Position numbers and translations under genes: made by a program. DNA of 64,000 nt, from assembly GCF_030409835.1 (NCBI RefSeq), contig NZ_JAUFQO010000002.1:124001-188000 (forward strand), read 5' to 3'. This DNA is from Lutimonas halocynthiae (GTDB lineage Bacteria; Bacteroidota; Bacteroidia; Flavobacteriales; Flavobacteriaceae). Positions 54,178 to 62,617 of this stretch are shown piece by piece. Under the pieces are notes generated by a model. It was not told where the DNA came from. It saw only the letters and a program-made list of their open reading frames with translations, and did not search any database. The stretch's first letter is position 1; every line of letters begins with the position of its first letter.

Positions 54178-54419
54178 TAGGAGTATTTTTCAGATAAAAA
54201 GTCAGTATAATCTTTTTTATAGTCCTTGTCTATATGCTCAATTACTCCTGTTAGGCTCTCAACTAGAGGGCTTATTTTCATTTTTTTTCTTTTGTCAATA
54301 GTGATTGCTTGTAGATAGTTTTCTATCATTCTGGAAAGGCTAATATTGTTTTCTTTTGCGTATTTTTTAGCGCTTTCAATTACGTTTTCATTAAGTTTAA
54401 GTGTGAGTTTTGAATCCAT
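54177..54419 (-). CDS. Antitoxin, DUF6364-like
   Basis: 80 residues: an N-terminal ribbon-helix-helix-like part KLTLKLNENVIESAKKYAKENNISLSRMIENYL followed by a C-terminal tail that should wrap the PIN toxin. First gene of the toxin-antitoxin pair; the pair probably represses itself through sites in the 54420-54500 region. Confidence 0.8.
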   Translation of the reverse strand: MDSKLTLKLNENVIESAKKYAKENNISLSRMIENYLQAITIDKRKKMKISPLVESLTGVIEHIDKDYKKDYTDFLSEKYS

Positions 54420-54610
54420 AATTTTATTATTATACGTGCAAATATAGTAAATAACTACGTATAAATAAAAAATTATCTTTTCGAGACCTAAAAGGTGCTT
54501 GTGGAGTGGCTATAACGATAGGTATAGCCAGTGCATATATTTAAACTCCGCATATATACTGAGATTAAAAACATTATTCTCTGCACTCGATATTTGGTTA
54601 TTGACTATAA

Positions 54611-55159
54611 CTAAGAACCATCAACAGGTATATATGCCTGATAATCAATTATTTTCTGCTCCAATCTTTTCTCAAGATAGGCATTGCCACCTTTTAATTC
54701 AAAAAGAATGATACCCGCCATTTTAAGGTAGGTCATTCGTTTATTTTTATCCCAATGCTCAGGAGGCTCTTGCATATTAGAGATTCTGTCTGCCAGTTTT
54801 ACGGCCCAGACTTCTTTGGGTTGCTTTTTGATACGTGAAAGACTATCAGGTATTCGCGCTTCAGCTTTGAGTGTTTCATCCTTCGAAAGGGCCAACACGC
54901 CATCAGCAATTTTTTTTCCAAATACCGATTGCAGTTCATCATATGTTGTTGAAGTATCTTCCAGCACATCATGCAGTAAAGCTACTTGAACAGCAAAAAC
55001 CTGATCAAAGTTATCTGTATGCTGGGCAGCAACCATGATTTCCATGGCCACATTTGACAGGTGGGCCAAATAACTTGACTGGCTCCCTGGTACCTTTTGA
55101 TTGTCGTGTTTTTCTCCTGCAAATTTGATGGCTTTTTGATATGGTGTCTGTAGGTCCAT
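54611..55159 (-). CDS. HD-domain phosphohydrolase (MESH1/SpoT-like)
   Basis: About 182 residues from the ATG at 55159 (MDLQTPYQKAI); the frame opens further upstream at 55192 without support. HD motif residues are seen in YLAHLSNVAMEI, LLHDVLEDTSTT and VKLADRISNM, the pattern of (p)ppGpp hydrolase-like HD proteins. It may degrade ppGpp or another nucleotide. Monocistronic, divergent from mscL. Confidence 0.85.
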   Translation of the reverse strand: MDLQTPYQKAIKFAGEKHDNQKVPGSQSSYLAHLSNVAMEIMVAAQHTDNFDQVFAVQVALLHDVLEDTSTTYDELQSVFGKKIADGVLALSKDETLKAEARIPDSLSRIKKQPKEVWAVKLADRISNMQEPPEHWDKNKRMTYLKMAGIILFELKGGNAYLEKRLEQKIIDYQAYIPVDGS

Positions 55160-55276
55160 AGGCATAGGGTTGTGATGAATTAAAGATAGCAATTTTAGAA
55201 ATATTTTAGAATTTTTTACGGTGGTTTTGCACTATACACATTAACAGATATCTTTGACGGCTTAAAATAAGAAACA

Positions 55277-55720
55277 ATGAAGCTTTTTAAAGAATTTAAA
55301 GATTTTGCAGTCAAAGGGAATATGATGGATATGGCTGTAGGTATTATTATTGGAGCAGCGTTTAACAAGGTGATCGATGTGTTGGTCAAAAAGGTCTTGT
55401 TACCGCCCTTATCTTTGCTTTCAGGTAATACGAACATGGTAGACAAGAGAATCGTTTTAAAAGATCCTATAATTGCTGCAGATGGTACTGTGTCAAAAGC
55501 AGAGGTAGCGATTGGTTATGGGGCTTTATTCGAGGCTGCCATCGATTTTTTCATTATTGGCTTTACCATTTTTGTGGTGGTCAAATTTATGAACCGACTC
55601 ATGAAGAAAGCAGAAGACACCAAAGACGTTACAGTGGTTACGCCTAAAAATATAGAGTTACTTAGTAAACTGACTGATTTGATGGAAGAGCAGAATGCTT
55701 TGTTAAAGAGCAAAGGGTAG
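55277..55720 (+). CDS. mscL: Large-conductance mechanosensitive channel
   Basis: 147 residues: N-terminal amphipathic helix MKLFKEFKDFAVKGN, pore helix MMDMAVGIIIGAAFNKVIDVLV, a periplasmic loop (about 45-75) and the second helix AAIDFFIIGFTIFVVVKFMNRLM with a charged C-terminal bundle. It releases solutes on osmotic downshock. No unusual features. Confidence 0.96.
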   Translation: MKLFKEFKDFAVKGNMMDMAVGIIIGAAFNKVIDVLVKKVLLPPLSLLSGNTNMVDKRIVLKDPIIAADGTVSKAEVAIGYGALFEAAIDFFIIGFTIFVVVKFMNRLMKKAEDTKDVTVVTPKNIELLSKLTDLMEEQNALLKSKG

Positions 55721-55723
55721 ATT

Positions 55724-55769
55724 TTGAGATTGGAGATTTAAGATTGGAGATTGGAGATTTGAGATTGGA
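55724..55769. repeat. Low-complexity GATTGGAGATTT tract
   Basis: Imperfect repetition of GAGATTG/GAGATTT units between mscL and the lipoprotein gene. A matching tract at 56631-56672 lies on the other side of that gene. Confidence 0.7.
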
Positions 55770-55789
55770 CCTGTCTGCCGGCAGGCAGG
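55770..55789. repeat. 20-bp REP-like palindrome
   Basis: CCTGTCTGCC followed by GGCAGGCAGG, nearly self-complementary (one G-U pair). A sister copy with one central change is at 59836-59855. Such palindromes recur between genes in flavobacterial genomes as I recall. Confidence 0.65.
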
Positions 55790-55863
55790 GATTAGCGATT
55801 TAAGATTTTTAAAGTTTTAGAACTCACTTCTCAGGGGGTTAAATTTAATTGCTAGATTTTTAC

Positions 55864-56538
55864 TTATCGGTTTCCGAGGCCTACTGGTCCGGGAGCCTTA
55901 TAGTCAACACCGTTAGTCCCCTGACACGGATCATTCCAGATTACCTGGACATTGGCAAAATCTTCAAATCCTTCAGCGTTTACAACCTTACCAATCACTT
56001 CGCCATTTGCATCGTAGTGAAATTCTTCATCTGAAGTAGCATCAAGAGGTACGGCAACGAATTTTGTAAACTGAGATACCTGGCATTGATTCCCTTCTTG
56101 ATCTGTATAGGTTGAGGTCCACTTTGTTGTGGTCCAGGCGCCTGTGCCTCGATAAGTAAGCTCACCATTGGAAGTAAGCTCACCATTGGCAATATCTAAA
56201 TACCCGTCACCATCGCAATCCTGCGTTGATAAAAAAGCATCATTCCATTTCCAGTTTAAATGCCATCCTGGATATTTGTCAGGTAGCATTTCCCCTGAAT
56301 ACGTTTTGGCCTGGTAGTTATAGCCTGATTGATTAAAACCAGGTTGAATTGTCATACCATCCTCATCTACGATGGTTCCATCTGGAATTGTGGCACATTT
56401 TTCTTTTGCTTTAGCTGATTTTTTAGCCTGATCATTTTTCATTTGATCTGCTTCAATCATGCTTTCTGAATTATCACATGAAAAAATGGATAAAGTAAAA
56501 ATAAATAGAAGGATTCTGAAGAAAAAAAAAGTTTTCAT
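55864..56538 (-). CDS. Hypothetical exported lipoprotein
   Basis: 224 residues with lipobox IFSC21, then a charged linker rich in Lys and Ala (about 30-50). The mature domain is Trp-, Tyr- and Asp-rich with an internal doubled segment (NGELTSNGELT). I recognise no family. It is likely outer-membrane anchored. A TACCCT-N4-AGGGTA palindrome lies about 72 bp upstream of the start codon, in common with the outer-membrane protein region at 60200, so both may belong to one regulon. Confidence 0.7.
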   Translation of the reverse strand: MKTFFFFRILLFIFTLSIFSCDNSESMIEADQMKNDQAKKSAKAKEKCATIPDGTIVDEDGMTIQPGFNQSGYNYQAKTYSGEMLPDKYPGWHLNWKWNDAFLSTQDCDGDGYLDIANGELTSNGELTYRGTGAWTTTKWTSTYTDQEGNQCQVSQFTKFVAVPLDATSDEEFHYDANGEVIGKVVNAEGFEDFANVQVIWNDPCQGTNGVDYKAPGPVGLGNR

Positions 56539-56609
56539 AGCGGTATTTTTTTATTTCGTGGACCAATAATACAATTAATTATCATAAACAGAAAGGGTTA
56601 AATAGAATT

Positions 56610-56625
56610 TACCCTTATGAGGGTA
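56610..56625. promoter_or_regulatory. TACCCT-N4-AGGGTA palindrome
   Basis: Perfect 6-bp arms around TATG, upstream of the minus-strand lipoprotein gene. It is related to the two ATACCCT-N3-AGGGTAT sites at 60214 and 60430 but has one more base in the spacer. Confidence 0.4.
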
Positions 56626-56630
56626 TATGA

Positions 56631-56672
56631 TTTGAGATTGGAGATTTGAGATTGAAGATTGGAGATTTGAGA
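56631..56672. repeat. Second GATTGGAGATTT tract
   Basis: Same low-complexity sequence as at 55724-55769; together they flank the lipoprotein gene. Confidence 0.7.
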
Positions 56673-56718
56673 ATGAAACTTCAAAGATCAACAATCAACA
56701 TTCGTCAATCTAAAATCA

Positions 56719-57168
56719 CTAGACTACAACGCTTCCTTTCCTCTTAGCTGTGAGATCAAACCGTTTATAAAGTTCCATGACATTTTCAACGTTGTCAAGG
56801 GCACAGAGATAATCAATAGCAGCGCAGAGCCCCTTAAACATCATTTCATGATCAATAATTTTTGCAGGCTTAATTAACCTGTTTCTTGAAGACAGTCTAT
56901 AGCCACAAGCTTTTAAAAAAACGGCTTCTATGCTTAAAAGTTCAAGTGGTGAATAACCATTGATTTTTTTACCCATAGTTTGATTTAGCCTACCCAGATA
57001 ATTTAATGTAATTGAACCGTGAATATCAGTTAAATGTTTCCAGGCGTCAACATTATCACAAATATTCCCCACCGCGCAATGACAACAATTCTCTGGATCT
57101 AGTTCATCATTATAAAACGCCTTATACAGTTTTTCAAGGGCCATTTCTAGTCTGTAAGGTAGCTGCAT
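56719..57168 (-). CDS. Conserved Cys-rich hypothetical protein
   Basis: 149 residues, soluble. The cluster ENCCHCAVGNIC (about residues 22-34) suggests a metal or redox site, followed by a helical body (LNYLGRLNQTMGKKINGYSPLELLSIEAVFLKACGY). I recall similar flavobacterial proteins carried in databases as a Na+-translocating NADH-quinone reductase subunit F, but the flavin and ferredoxin motifs of NqrF are absent, so I would not use that name. Single gene upstream of the lipoprotein gene, same strand. Confidence 0.65.
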   Translation of the reverse strand: MQLPYRLEMALEKLYKAFYNDELDPENCCHCAVGNICDNVDAWKHLTDIHGSITLNYLGRLNQTMGKKINGYSPLELLSIEAVFLKACGYRLSSRNRLIKPAKIIDHEMMFKGLCAAIDYLCALDNVENVMELYKRFDLTAKRKGSVVV

Positions 57169-57243
57169 CTTGTTGATTTTTGATAAGCTATAAGGTACAA
57201 AAAAAATAAGAAATGGTTTTTGAGCTTTAAAAATAGTAGCGAA

Positions 57244-58599
57244 TTACTTGGAAAATCCTTTAAGATTAAAATATTCTTTAGACATTTTATACAGGCGTAT
57301 CCTGCGGTCTTTCGAAGATTTAAAACTTGTGATCAACGCTTCTTGTATACCAAGTAAAGTGGCAATTTTTATGTTGATATCACTGATCTTTTGAACCTTG
57401 ATACGTTCATTATGGGCAGGGCTGTATTGTTCTTTTTCAACAATTTGAAGTATGCTGCTTGAAGGAACCTCATTTTCAGACAACAGCAGTTTAATGATCT
57501 TCATTGATTCCTGGTCAAATTCAGTAAATTTAAGATGGTAACGAAGCCCGTTATCAAGCAGTTTGATCTTATTTCTATCGACAAACTTCTTTTTGAGAAA
57601 CCATAAGATCAAAATAATTGCTGACATGATCAATAAGAGTAAACCTCCTTTTTTGAACCAGTAACCCTGATTTTTGAAAAAACGGGCCTCTTTAATTTTT
57701 TTTCCAAAAAAATCTTCCTTTTCAACAATATTTAAATAGGCGCCCGTGGTATTCGTAATAATCACGTAGAATTTACCATTGGCATATACAGCATGTCGAA
57801 TGCCGTTAGTCTGAGCTGAAATAGGACTATTGTTGTAGATAGTTTTGCTGTTGCCTTGAACATCAATCAAGGTCATGCGGTTCTTTTTGATCAAGATCAG
57901 TTTATTATCGAAAGAAATATTAATTTCCGGCTCATCGATCGGATCGTGTTTTCCGCGGTATTCCCATGTAGAATTCTTGAAGTCAAAGGTCCAGACTTCA
58001 TCATTATTTAATTGTTGCCTGCGATTATCAGGGTTTACAATTCTTCCTCCAAAAACATGAAAGAGATTTTTGTTTTTGATAGAATAATAAAAGGCGCTTC
58101 CTGTTGGTATAATTTCTGAATTTATGGGATGGTAAACTTCCCACTCATCCTGTTTCTTATCATAATAGGTGAAAAAATCACGATTCGACCAAAATCCATA
58201 GCCTCCGTATTTAAAAGCCGTATCATCATGCTCAAAAACTTGTGCTCCATATTGCATGCCATGGTCAAATGATTTATCTATTCTTTTGATCGTATCATTC
58301 TTGATCGTATAAACCATACCACCCGCCGAAGAGACAAAATAAATACTGTCTTGTATACGAATAGGAAGAAAACTTAAATATCCATTGCCAGGCGAAAGCC
58401 CTGCTTCATATGTCAATGGAGTGATGTGTTTTTTAAAATTATTCAGGTTGACCGTTAGCATACGATCTTCCATATATACATAAAATTCTTGTTTGAGAGT
58501 ATCTAGAGATGAATTTTGGAAACCTCTTAGATCACCAAGGTTTATTTTCTGTGAAAATGCGTTAATCCCTATAAATACTATTAAAAATAATAATCTCAT
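57244..58599 (-). CDS. Kelch-type sensor-like membrane protein with C-terminal helical domain
   Basis: 451 residues: signal peptide (MRLLFLIVFIGINAFSQ), an extracytoplasmic propeller-like region (about 20-310, blades such as FHVFGGRIVNPDNRRQ, WTFDFKNSTWEYRG), one membrane helix (about 320-337, LLLLIMSAIILILWFL) and a cytoplasmic tail of 110 residues with basic helices (QKISDINIKIATLLGIQEALITSFKSSKDRRIRLYKM). The tail looks like a winged-helix or DNA-binding module, which would make this a one-component membrane regulator. It is divergent from the PAS-LuxR regulator gene. Confidence 0.6.
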   Translation of the reverse strand: MRLLFLIVFIGINAFSQKINLGDLRGFQNSSLDTLKQEFYVYMEDRMLTVNLNNFKKHITPLTYEAGLSPGNGYLSFLPIRIQDSIYFVSSAGGMVYTIKNDTIKRIDKSFDHGMQYGAQVFEHDDTAFKYGGYGFWSNRDFFTYYDKKQDEWEVYHPINSEIIPTGSAFYYSIKNKNLFHVFGGRIVNPDNRRQQLNNDEVWTFDFKNSTWEYRGKHDPIDEPEINISFDNKLILIKKNRMTLIDVQGNSKTIYNNSPISAQTNGIRHAVYANGKFYVIITNTTGAYLNIVEKEDFFGKKIKEARFFKNQGYWFKKGGLLLLIMSAIILILWFLKKKFVDRNKIKLLDNGLRYHLKFTEFDQESMKIIKLLLSENEVPSSSILQIVEKEQYSPAHNERIKVQKISDINIKIATLLGIQEALITSFKSSKDRRIRLYKMSKEYFNLKGFSK

Positions 58600-58668
58600 T
58601 AATATGCGAGTATATAATTATGCCAAATATACGCTTTAATTTTGCTGTAGTTAAAAGTAAAAGCCGCA

Positions 58669-59451
58669 ATGATGAAAGATAGTGCTAAAATGAAGCAGAA
58701 ATCAAAACTTGAAAAAGTAGATCCATTTGAGATGAAGTCATTTTTTGATCAGATTACTACTTTATTGGCCGATGGTCAGCAAGATGGTCTAAAAGAGAAA
58801 ACTTTGCCGAATATAGCATCCTTGAATGGTGAATGCAGCTATATCACTGATTATAAAAAAAAGAAGGTTTTATTGAAGTCAGGTTTTAAATCATTGTTGG
58901 GCTTTGAAGATGACGAAGTTGATTTTGACTTTGTATTTAAAGGATACCATCATGAAGATGCTATCATGATCAAGCAGATCATAAAAAGCGTTGTTTCCAT
59001 TGCGATCAATTCATATAGCAGTGATCCTGATCTGCAACTCAGTATGACTTATCGAAGAAAGCGGAAAGACGGCAGCTATATTCATTTATTGAGTCTGTCA
59101 ACGGTTTATGAATTAGACAAAAACGGCAATCTTTTAAAATCACTGACCAGGTTAATGGACATTTCATATCTCAACCTTGCCACAGCAGTTAGCTGGTCAA
59201 TACGATCAAAGAATATCGATGAAGAGGAGATCCGCAATGGCATCAATTCTTTATTCGAAAATCCATTTACCAAGCGAGAGATCGATGTGATCAAAGAAAT
59301 TCACAAAGGAGGCTCAAATCATGAGATTGCCGATAGGTTATGTGTAAGCCATCATACCATTGCTACACATCGCAAGAACATCTTTAGAAAATCTAGTTGT
59401 AATACTGTTTTAGATCTTTTGCTTTATTGTAAAAGACTTGATATTCTCTAA
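58669..59451 (+). CDS. PAS-LuxR transcriptional regulator
   Basis: 260 residues. A PAS-like domain (about 55-170: LLGFEDDEVDFDFVFKGYHHEDA, then RRKRKDGSYIHLLSLSTVYELDKNGNLLKSLTRLMDIS) precedes a C-terminal LuxR/GerE HTH (about 195-255, FTKREIDVIKEIHKGGSNHEIADRLCVSHHTIATHRKNIF). The start could be ATG 58669 or 58672. This flavobacterial PAS-LuxR type responds to unknown signals. ATACCCT palindromes upstream of nearby genes are candidate targets. Confidence 0.85.
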   Translation: MMKDSAKMKQKSKLEKVDPFEMKSFFDQITTLLADGQQDGLKEKTLPNIASLNGECSYITDYKKKKVLLKSGFKSLLGFEDDEVDFDFVFKGYHHEDAIMIKQIIKSVVSIAINSYSSDPDLQLSMTYRRKRKDGSYIHLLSLSTVYELDKNGNLLKSLTRLMDISYLNLATAVSWSIRSKNIDEEEIRNGINSLFENPFTKREIDVIKEIHKGGSNHEIADRLCVSHHTIATHRKNIFRKSSCNTVLDLLLYCKRLDIL

Positions 59452-59530
59452 ATTAAAATATTTTTAGAACTTTTTCCTCAATTGAAATATAGTCTCCTAG
59501 CAATAGGAGACTATGTTATGATATTTTCTG

Positions 59531-59976
59531 TTCATTTTTTTGCTCCTCCAAAAAAAGAACCAAAAAAAGGAGTCACTGCACGAGGCAATTACTTCGTACC
59601 ATTCACTCCCACAACTTCATGCTTGTTCTCCCTTTCAGTTCGAACGCACTTCCGTTGTTCCGTTCATTATTGCTGGCGCGCAGCGGTTCCATCCAAACAA
59701 ACTTCTAACTTAAATACAACTTCCGACTTCAATCAGGTGGGGTTTTTTGAAATATTCTCCGGAACTAAAATCATTCTTTGGACCGAATCTTTTACGTCAG
59801 TGTAGTTTTAAAAGTGCGTAAATAATTTTTGAAACCCTGTCTGCCGACAGGCAGGCTTGGAGAAAATTTAGCACTTTGAAAACGGTTTTTAGGCGTTCGA
59901 TAGAAAAGCCTGAAAAACACCTCGTAAAAGGCTCCTTTTTTTTGATTCGTTTTTTTTGGAGAAGCAAAAAAAATGA
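59531..59976. repeat. Noncoding element with terminal inverted repeats
   Basis: Left end 59531-59575 and right end 59931-59976 are imperfect inverted copies (both contain TTCATTTTTTTGCT and CTCCAAAAAAA in the same order). The interior holds no intact gene and includes the palindrome at 59836. The form resembles a MITE or the relic of a mobile element, but target-site duplications were not found. Confidence 0.5.
59836..59855. repeat. Second REP-like palindrome
   Basis: CCTGTCTGCC followed by GACAGGCAGG; differs from the copy at 55770-55789 by one central base. Confidence 0.65.
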
Positions 59977-60213
59977 ATAAAGAATATTATTAAGTTCATT
60001 ATTTGAATAAAGACAAATGAAGCTACAGAGAATTAAAATCAGCCTTGATCTTTTCGTTCTTTTGCATCAAGGCAAAAGGACAAAAAGAAAATCATCTATG
60101 ATGATATTATAGAAACCTTCCACTGCATCAAAAGGATAAAAAATAGCACAGCTCTTTAAATGCCCTAGAACAGCCAATATAATATGACAAAAGTCATGAA
60201 ATAATCTTGAAAA

Positions 60214-60230
60214 ATACCCTCAGAGGGTAT
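60214..60230. promoter_or_regulatory. ATACCCT-N3-AGGGTAT palindrome, copy 1
   Basis: Perfect 7-bp arms around CAG, followed by TG. It is 341 bp upstream of the outer-membrane protein gene. Confidence 0.5.
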
Positions 60231-60429
60231 TGCACAGCAACCCCCTCTAATTTACATTTACCCCTTCTAAGCATCTCAATTGAAATGTTACAATTCACCA
60301 TTTCAAAACTTCTTTTAAGAGATGCACTATCCGCGACATTTCCCCTAAATAGGGCGCTTGTCATCATGCACTCCAATTTTAAGATAAAACACTGATTATA
60401 TGATATTTATCATGTAAAAAAGTGGCAAT

Positions 60430-60446
60430 ATACCCTGAGAGGGTAT
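60430..60446. promoter_or_regulatory. ATACCCT-N3-AGGGTAT palindrome, copy 2
   Basis: Perfect 7-bp arms around GAG, followed by TG, 108 bp upstream of the outer-membrane protein start codon. Same length and orientation context as copy 1, hence a likely regulator site. Confidence 0.5.
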
Positions 60447-60554
60447 TGTTTTTAAAAAAGACTCAAAGTAGTTTTACACTCTTAAATAGCTATGTCTTGT
60501 CAAGGTCAAAATCGGCTATTTTTTTGACTGATGAGACAAAATAAATCAAACAAA

Positions 60555-61202
60555 ATGAAAATTATCAAATCGATTAGCCTGTTACTTTTTTTAAGTTTTT
60601 GGGCAGTAGGTGTCAATGCGCAAAAAGTAGGTGCCCAATTCAATGAAAACTATGAAAAGAACTGGAGCTTCGGAGCTGGTTTTAATGTGGTAGATGATTC
60701 GGGGGAAGTAATTGGAGGAATCTCAAATCCTTCTGAGAACTGGAACTTCAGTATGCCCTTCTATCTATCTGCAGAGTATTACCTAAACAATGAATTTAGT
60801 TTTATAGCGATGATCTCAACTAATAAATACCAAGAAGGTAAGGTCTATAATAAGGCATACATCGTTGACGGTGATGCGAGTTATTTTTCAGCCGATCTGA
60901 ATGCGAAATTCTCATTTCGAGACATCATGAGGAGCTATAAGTTTGACCCTTACGTGTTTTTGGGTTTTGGTTATAACAGTATAGGAGAATTTAAAGCAGT
61001 TAAAAAGGATTTTCCTTATGACATATATGAATCACCTGCTATAGGCAGATTAACTATTAATACAGGTCTTGGATTTAATTATTGGTTTTCACAAACCTGG
61101 GGTATGAATTTGAATCTAGCGGCAAAATTAGGGGCTAATGGAAACGAAGAACATAATAATCATAAGCAATTCAGCCTTGGAGCTGTTTACTTCCTGAACT
61201 AA
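60555..61202 (+). CDS. Outer-membrane beta-barrel protein
   Basis: About 215 residues from the ATG at 60555 (MKIIKSISLLLFLSFWAVGVNAQ signal); the ATG at 60531 adds eight residues before the signal. The mature part alternates polar and aromatic residues (FMPFYLSAEYYLNNEFSFIAMI-like strands, FDPYVFLGFGYNSIGEF, WGMNLNLAAKLGANG) and ends QFSLGAVYFLN with the aromatic C-terminal strand. Probable eight-stranded porin-like barrel; function unknown. Confidence 0.8.
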   Translation: MKIIKSISLLLFLSFWAVGVNAQKVGAQFNENYEKNWSFGAGFNVVDDSGEVIGGISNPSENWNFSMPFYLSAEYYLNNEFSFIAMISTNKYQEGKVYNKAYIVDGDASYFSADLNAKFSFRDIMRSYKFDPYVFLGFGYNSIGEFKAVKKDFPYDIYESPAIGRLTINTGLGFNYWFSQTWGMNLNLAAKLGANGNEEHNNHKQFSLGAVYFLN

Positions 61203-61375
61203 GGAGTTAGAAGAGATTTCAGTTAAAAACAATTGGATCGAACAACGTGAAGCTCTTACACGGATAAAAAAGAGATAGTTAAAATAACAAAGCCTACCAG
61301 ACGTCATGATAAGATGTGACTCAGGAGGGCGAAGCCGTAAAAGAAGTTAAGTTTCATATAAAAATCCTCCAACTT

Positions 61376-61468
61376 ATGAAAAAATATCAAATCGTATTAT
61401 TAGTAGTACTCATCCTTGTTACCGTAAGCTGGTCATTTGCGATGGTTAGTTTAGTAGAATTTCCTTAG
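61376..61468 (+). CDS. 30-aa single-span membrane peptide upstream of gmd
   Basis: Small [23 protein letters not shown] plus ten residues ending VEFP, followed after 2 bp by the gmd start codon. One hydrophobic helix with two Lys at the N-terminus. The tight coupling suggests co-translation with gmd. It may be a small membrane partner or only a translational leader. Confidence 0.5.
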   Translation: MKKYQIVLLVVLILVTVSWSFAMVSLVEFP

Positions 61469-61470
61469 TT

Positions 61471-62598
61471 ATGAATGTAGAGAAAAAGAAAGTTGCCTTT
61501 GTTACAGGGGTTACAGGTCAGGATGGTGCTTATTTAAGTGAATTCTTACTCCATAAAGGCTATATCGTACACGGATTGAAAAGAAGGTCATCTTCTTTTA
61601 ATACAGACCGTATTGACCATTTGTATCAGGACCCACATATAGAGAACAGAAATTTTGTGTTGCACTATGGTGATATGACTGACAGTACCAACCTGATCAG
61701 GATCATACAAGAAGTACAACCAGATGAGATCTATAACCTGGCGGCCATGAGCCACGTGCACGTGTCATTTGAGATGCCAGAATATACGGCCAATGCCGAT
61801 GGTATTGGTACGCTTCGTTTATTGGAAGCCATCCGTATCCTTAAGATGGAAAAAAAGGTACGTATTTATCAGGCCTCGACTTCCGAACTTTTTGGAAAGG
61901 TACAGGAAGTACCCCAATCAGAAACCACACCATTTTACCCACGTTCACCTTATGGAGTGGCTAAAATGTATGCCTATTGGATTACGGTAAACTACAGAGA
62001 AGCCTATGGTATTTATGCCTGTAATGGTATACTTTTTAACCATGAATCTCCAATAAGAGGAGAAACTTTTGTAACCAGAAAGATCACAAGAGCCGCGGCA
62101 AGAATTGCTTTGGGTTTGCAGGATAAGTTTTATCTCGGGAATCTAAATGCCCGTCGTGACTGGGGTCATGCCAAAGATTATGTACGTATGATGTGGATGA
62201 TCTTACAGGCAGACGAAGCTGAAGATTGGGTTATCGCAACGGGTAAGACTACTTCAGTGCGTGATATGGTACGCATGAGTTTTAATGAATTGGGTATTAC
62301 ACTTGATTTTGTAGGTGAAGGAGCTGAAGAAAAGGCTTATGTCAAGGCTTGTTCTCATCCTGATCATCAACTAGAAATCGGGAAAGAAGTTTTGTCAGTT
62401 GACCCTAGCTATTACAGACCTACAGAAGTAGATTTACTTATAGGTGATACCACCAAGGCCCGAACCAAATTGGGCTGGGTGCCAGAATATGATTTAGAAG
62501 CATTGGTCAAAGAAATGGTAGCCAGTGACCTGGATCTAATGAAAAAAGACCAGTATTTAAATCAAAACGGATATCAAACCTTAAACTATTACGAATAG
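61471..62598 (+). CDS. gmd: GDP-mannose 4,6-dehydratase
   Basis: 375 residues. N-terminal Rossmann [17 protein letters not shown], then GDMTDSTNL, catalytic STSELFG and YxxxK in [10 protein letters not shown], plus the C-terminal [13 protein letters not shown] typical of GMD. It makes GDP-4-keto-6-deoxymannose, the precursor of GDP-fucose, for surface polysaccharides. It pairs with fcl downstream. Confidence 0.97.
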   Translation: MNVEKKKVAFVTGVTGQDGAYLSEFLLHKGYIVHGLKRRSSSFNTDRIDHLYQDPHIENRNFVLHYGDMTDSTNLIRIIQEVQPDEIYNLAAMSHVHVSFEMPEYTANADGIGTLRLLEAIRILKMEKKVRIYQASTSELFGKVQEVPQSETTPFYPRSPYGVAKMYAYWITVNYREAYGIYACNGILFNHESPIRGETFVTRKITRAAARIALGLQDKFYLGNLNARRDWGHAKDYVRMMWMILQADEAEDWVIATGKTTSVRDMVRMSFNELGITLDFVGEGAEEKAYVKACSHPDHQLEIGKEVLSVDPSYYRPTEVDLLIGDTTKARTKLGWVPEYDLEALVKEMVASDLDLMKKDQYLNQNGYQTLNYYE

Positions 62599-62617
62599 CA
62601 TTTGACAATTAGGCTTG

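Larger units (their letters stand above)
59452..60554. other. 1.1-kb noncoding region
   Basis: No gene I can support. It contains an element bounded by ~45-bp imperfect inverted repeats (59531-59976), a REP-like palindrome inside it, a hairpin pair near 60051-60084 (CTTTTGC/GCAAAAG) and two ATACCCT-N3-AGGGTAT palindromes. An open frame at 59482-59805 has a composition unlike a protein. Confidence 0.7.

Noticed and set aside
59482-59805. 107-codon plus-strand open frame
   Set aside because: Starts with TTG, composition rich in Cys, Phe and Ser without domain character, and it crosses the inverted-repeat element; it is more likely noncoding.
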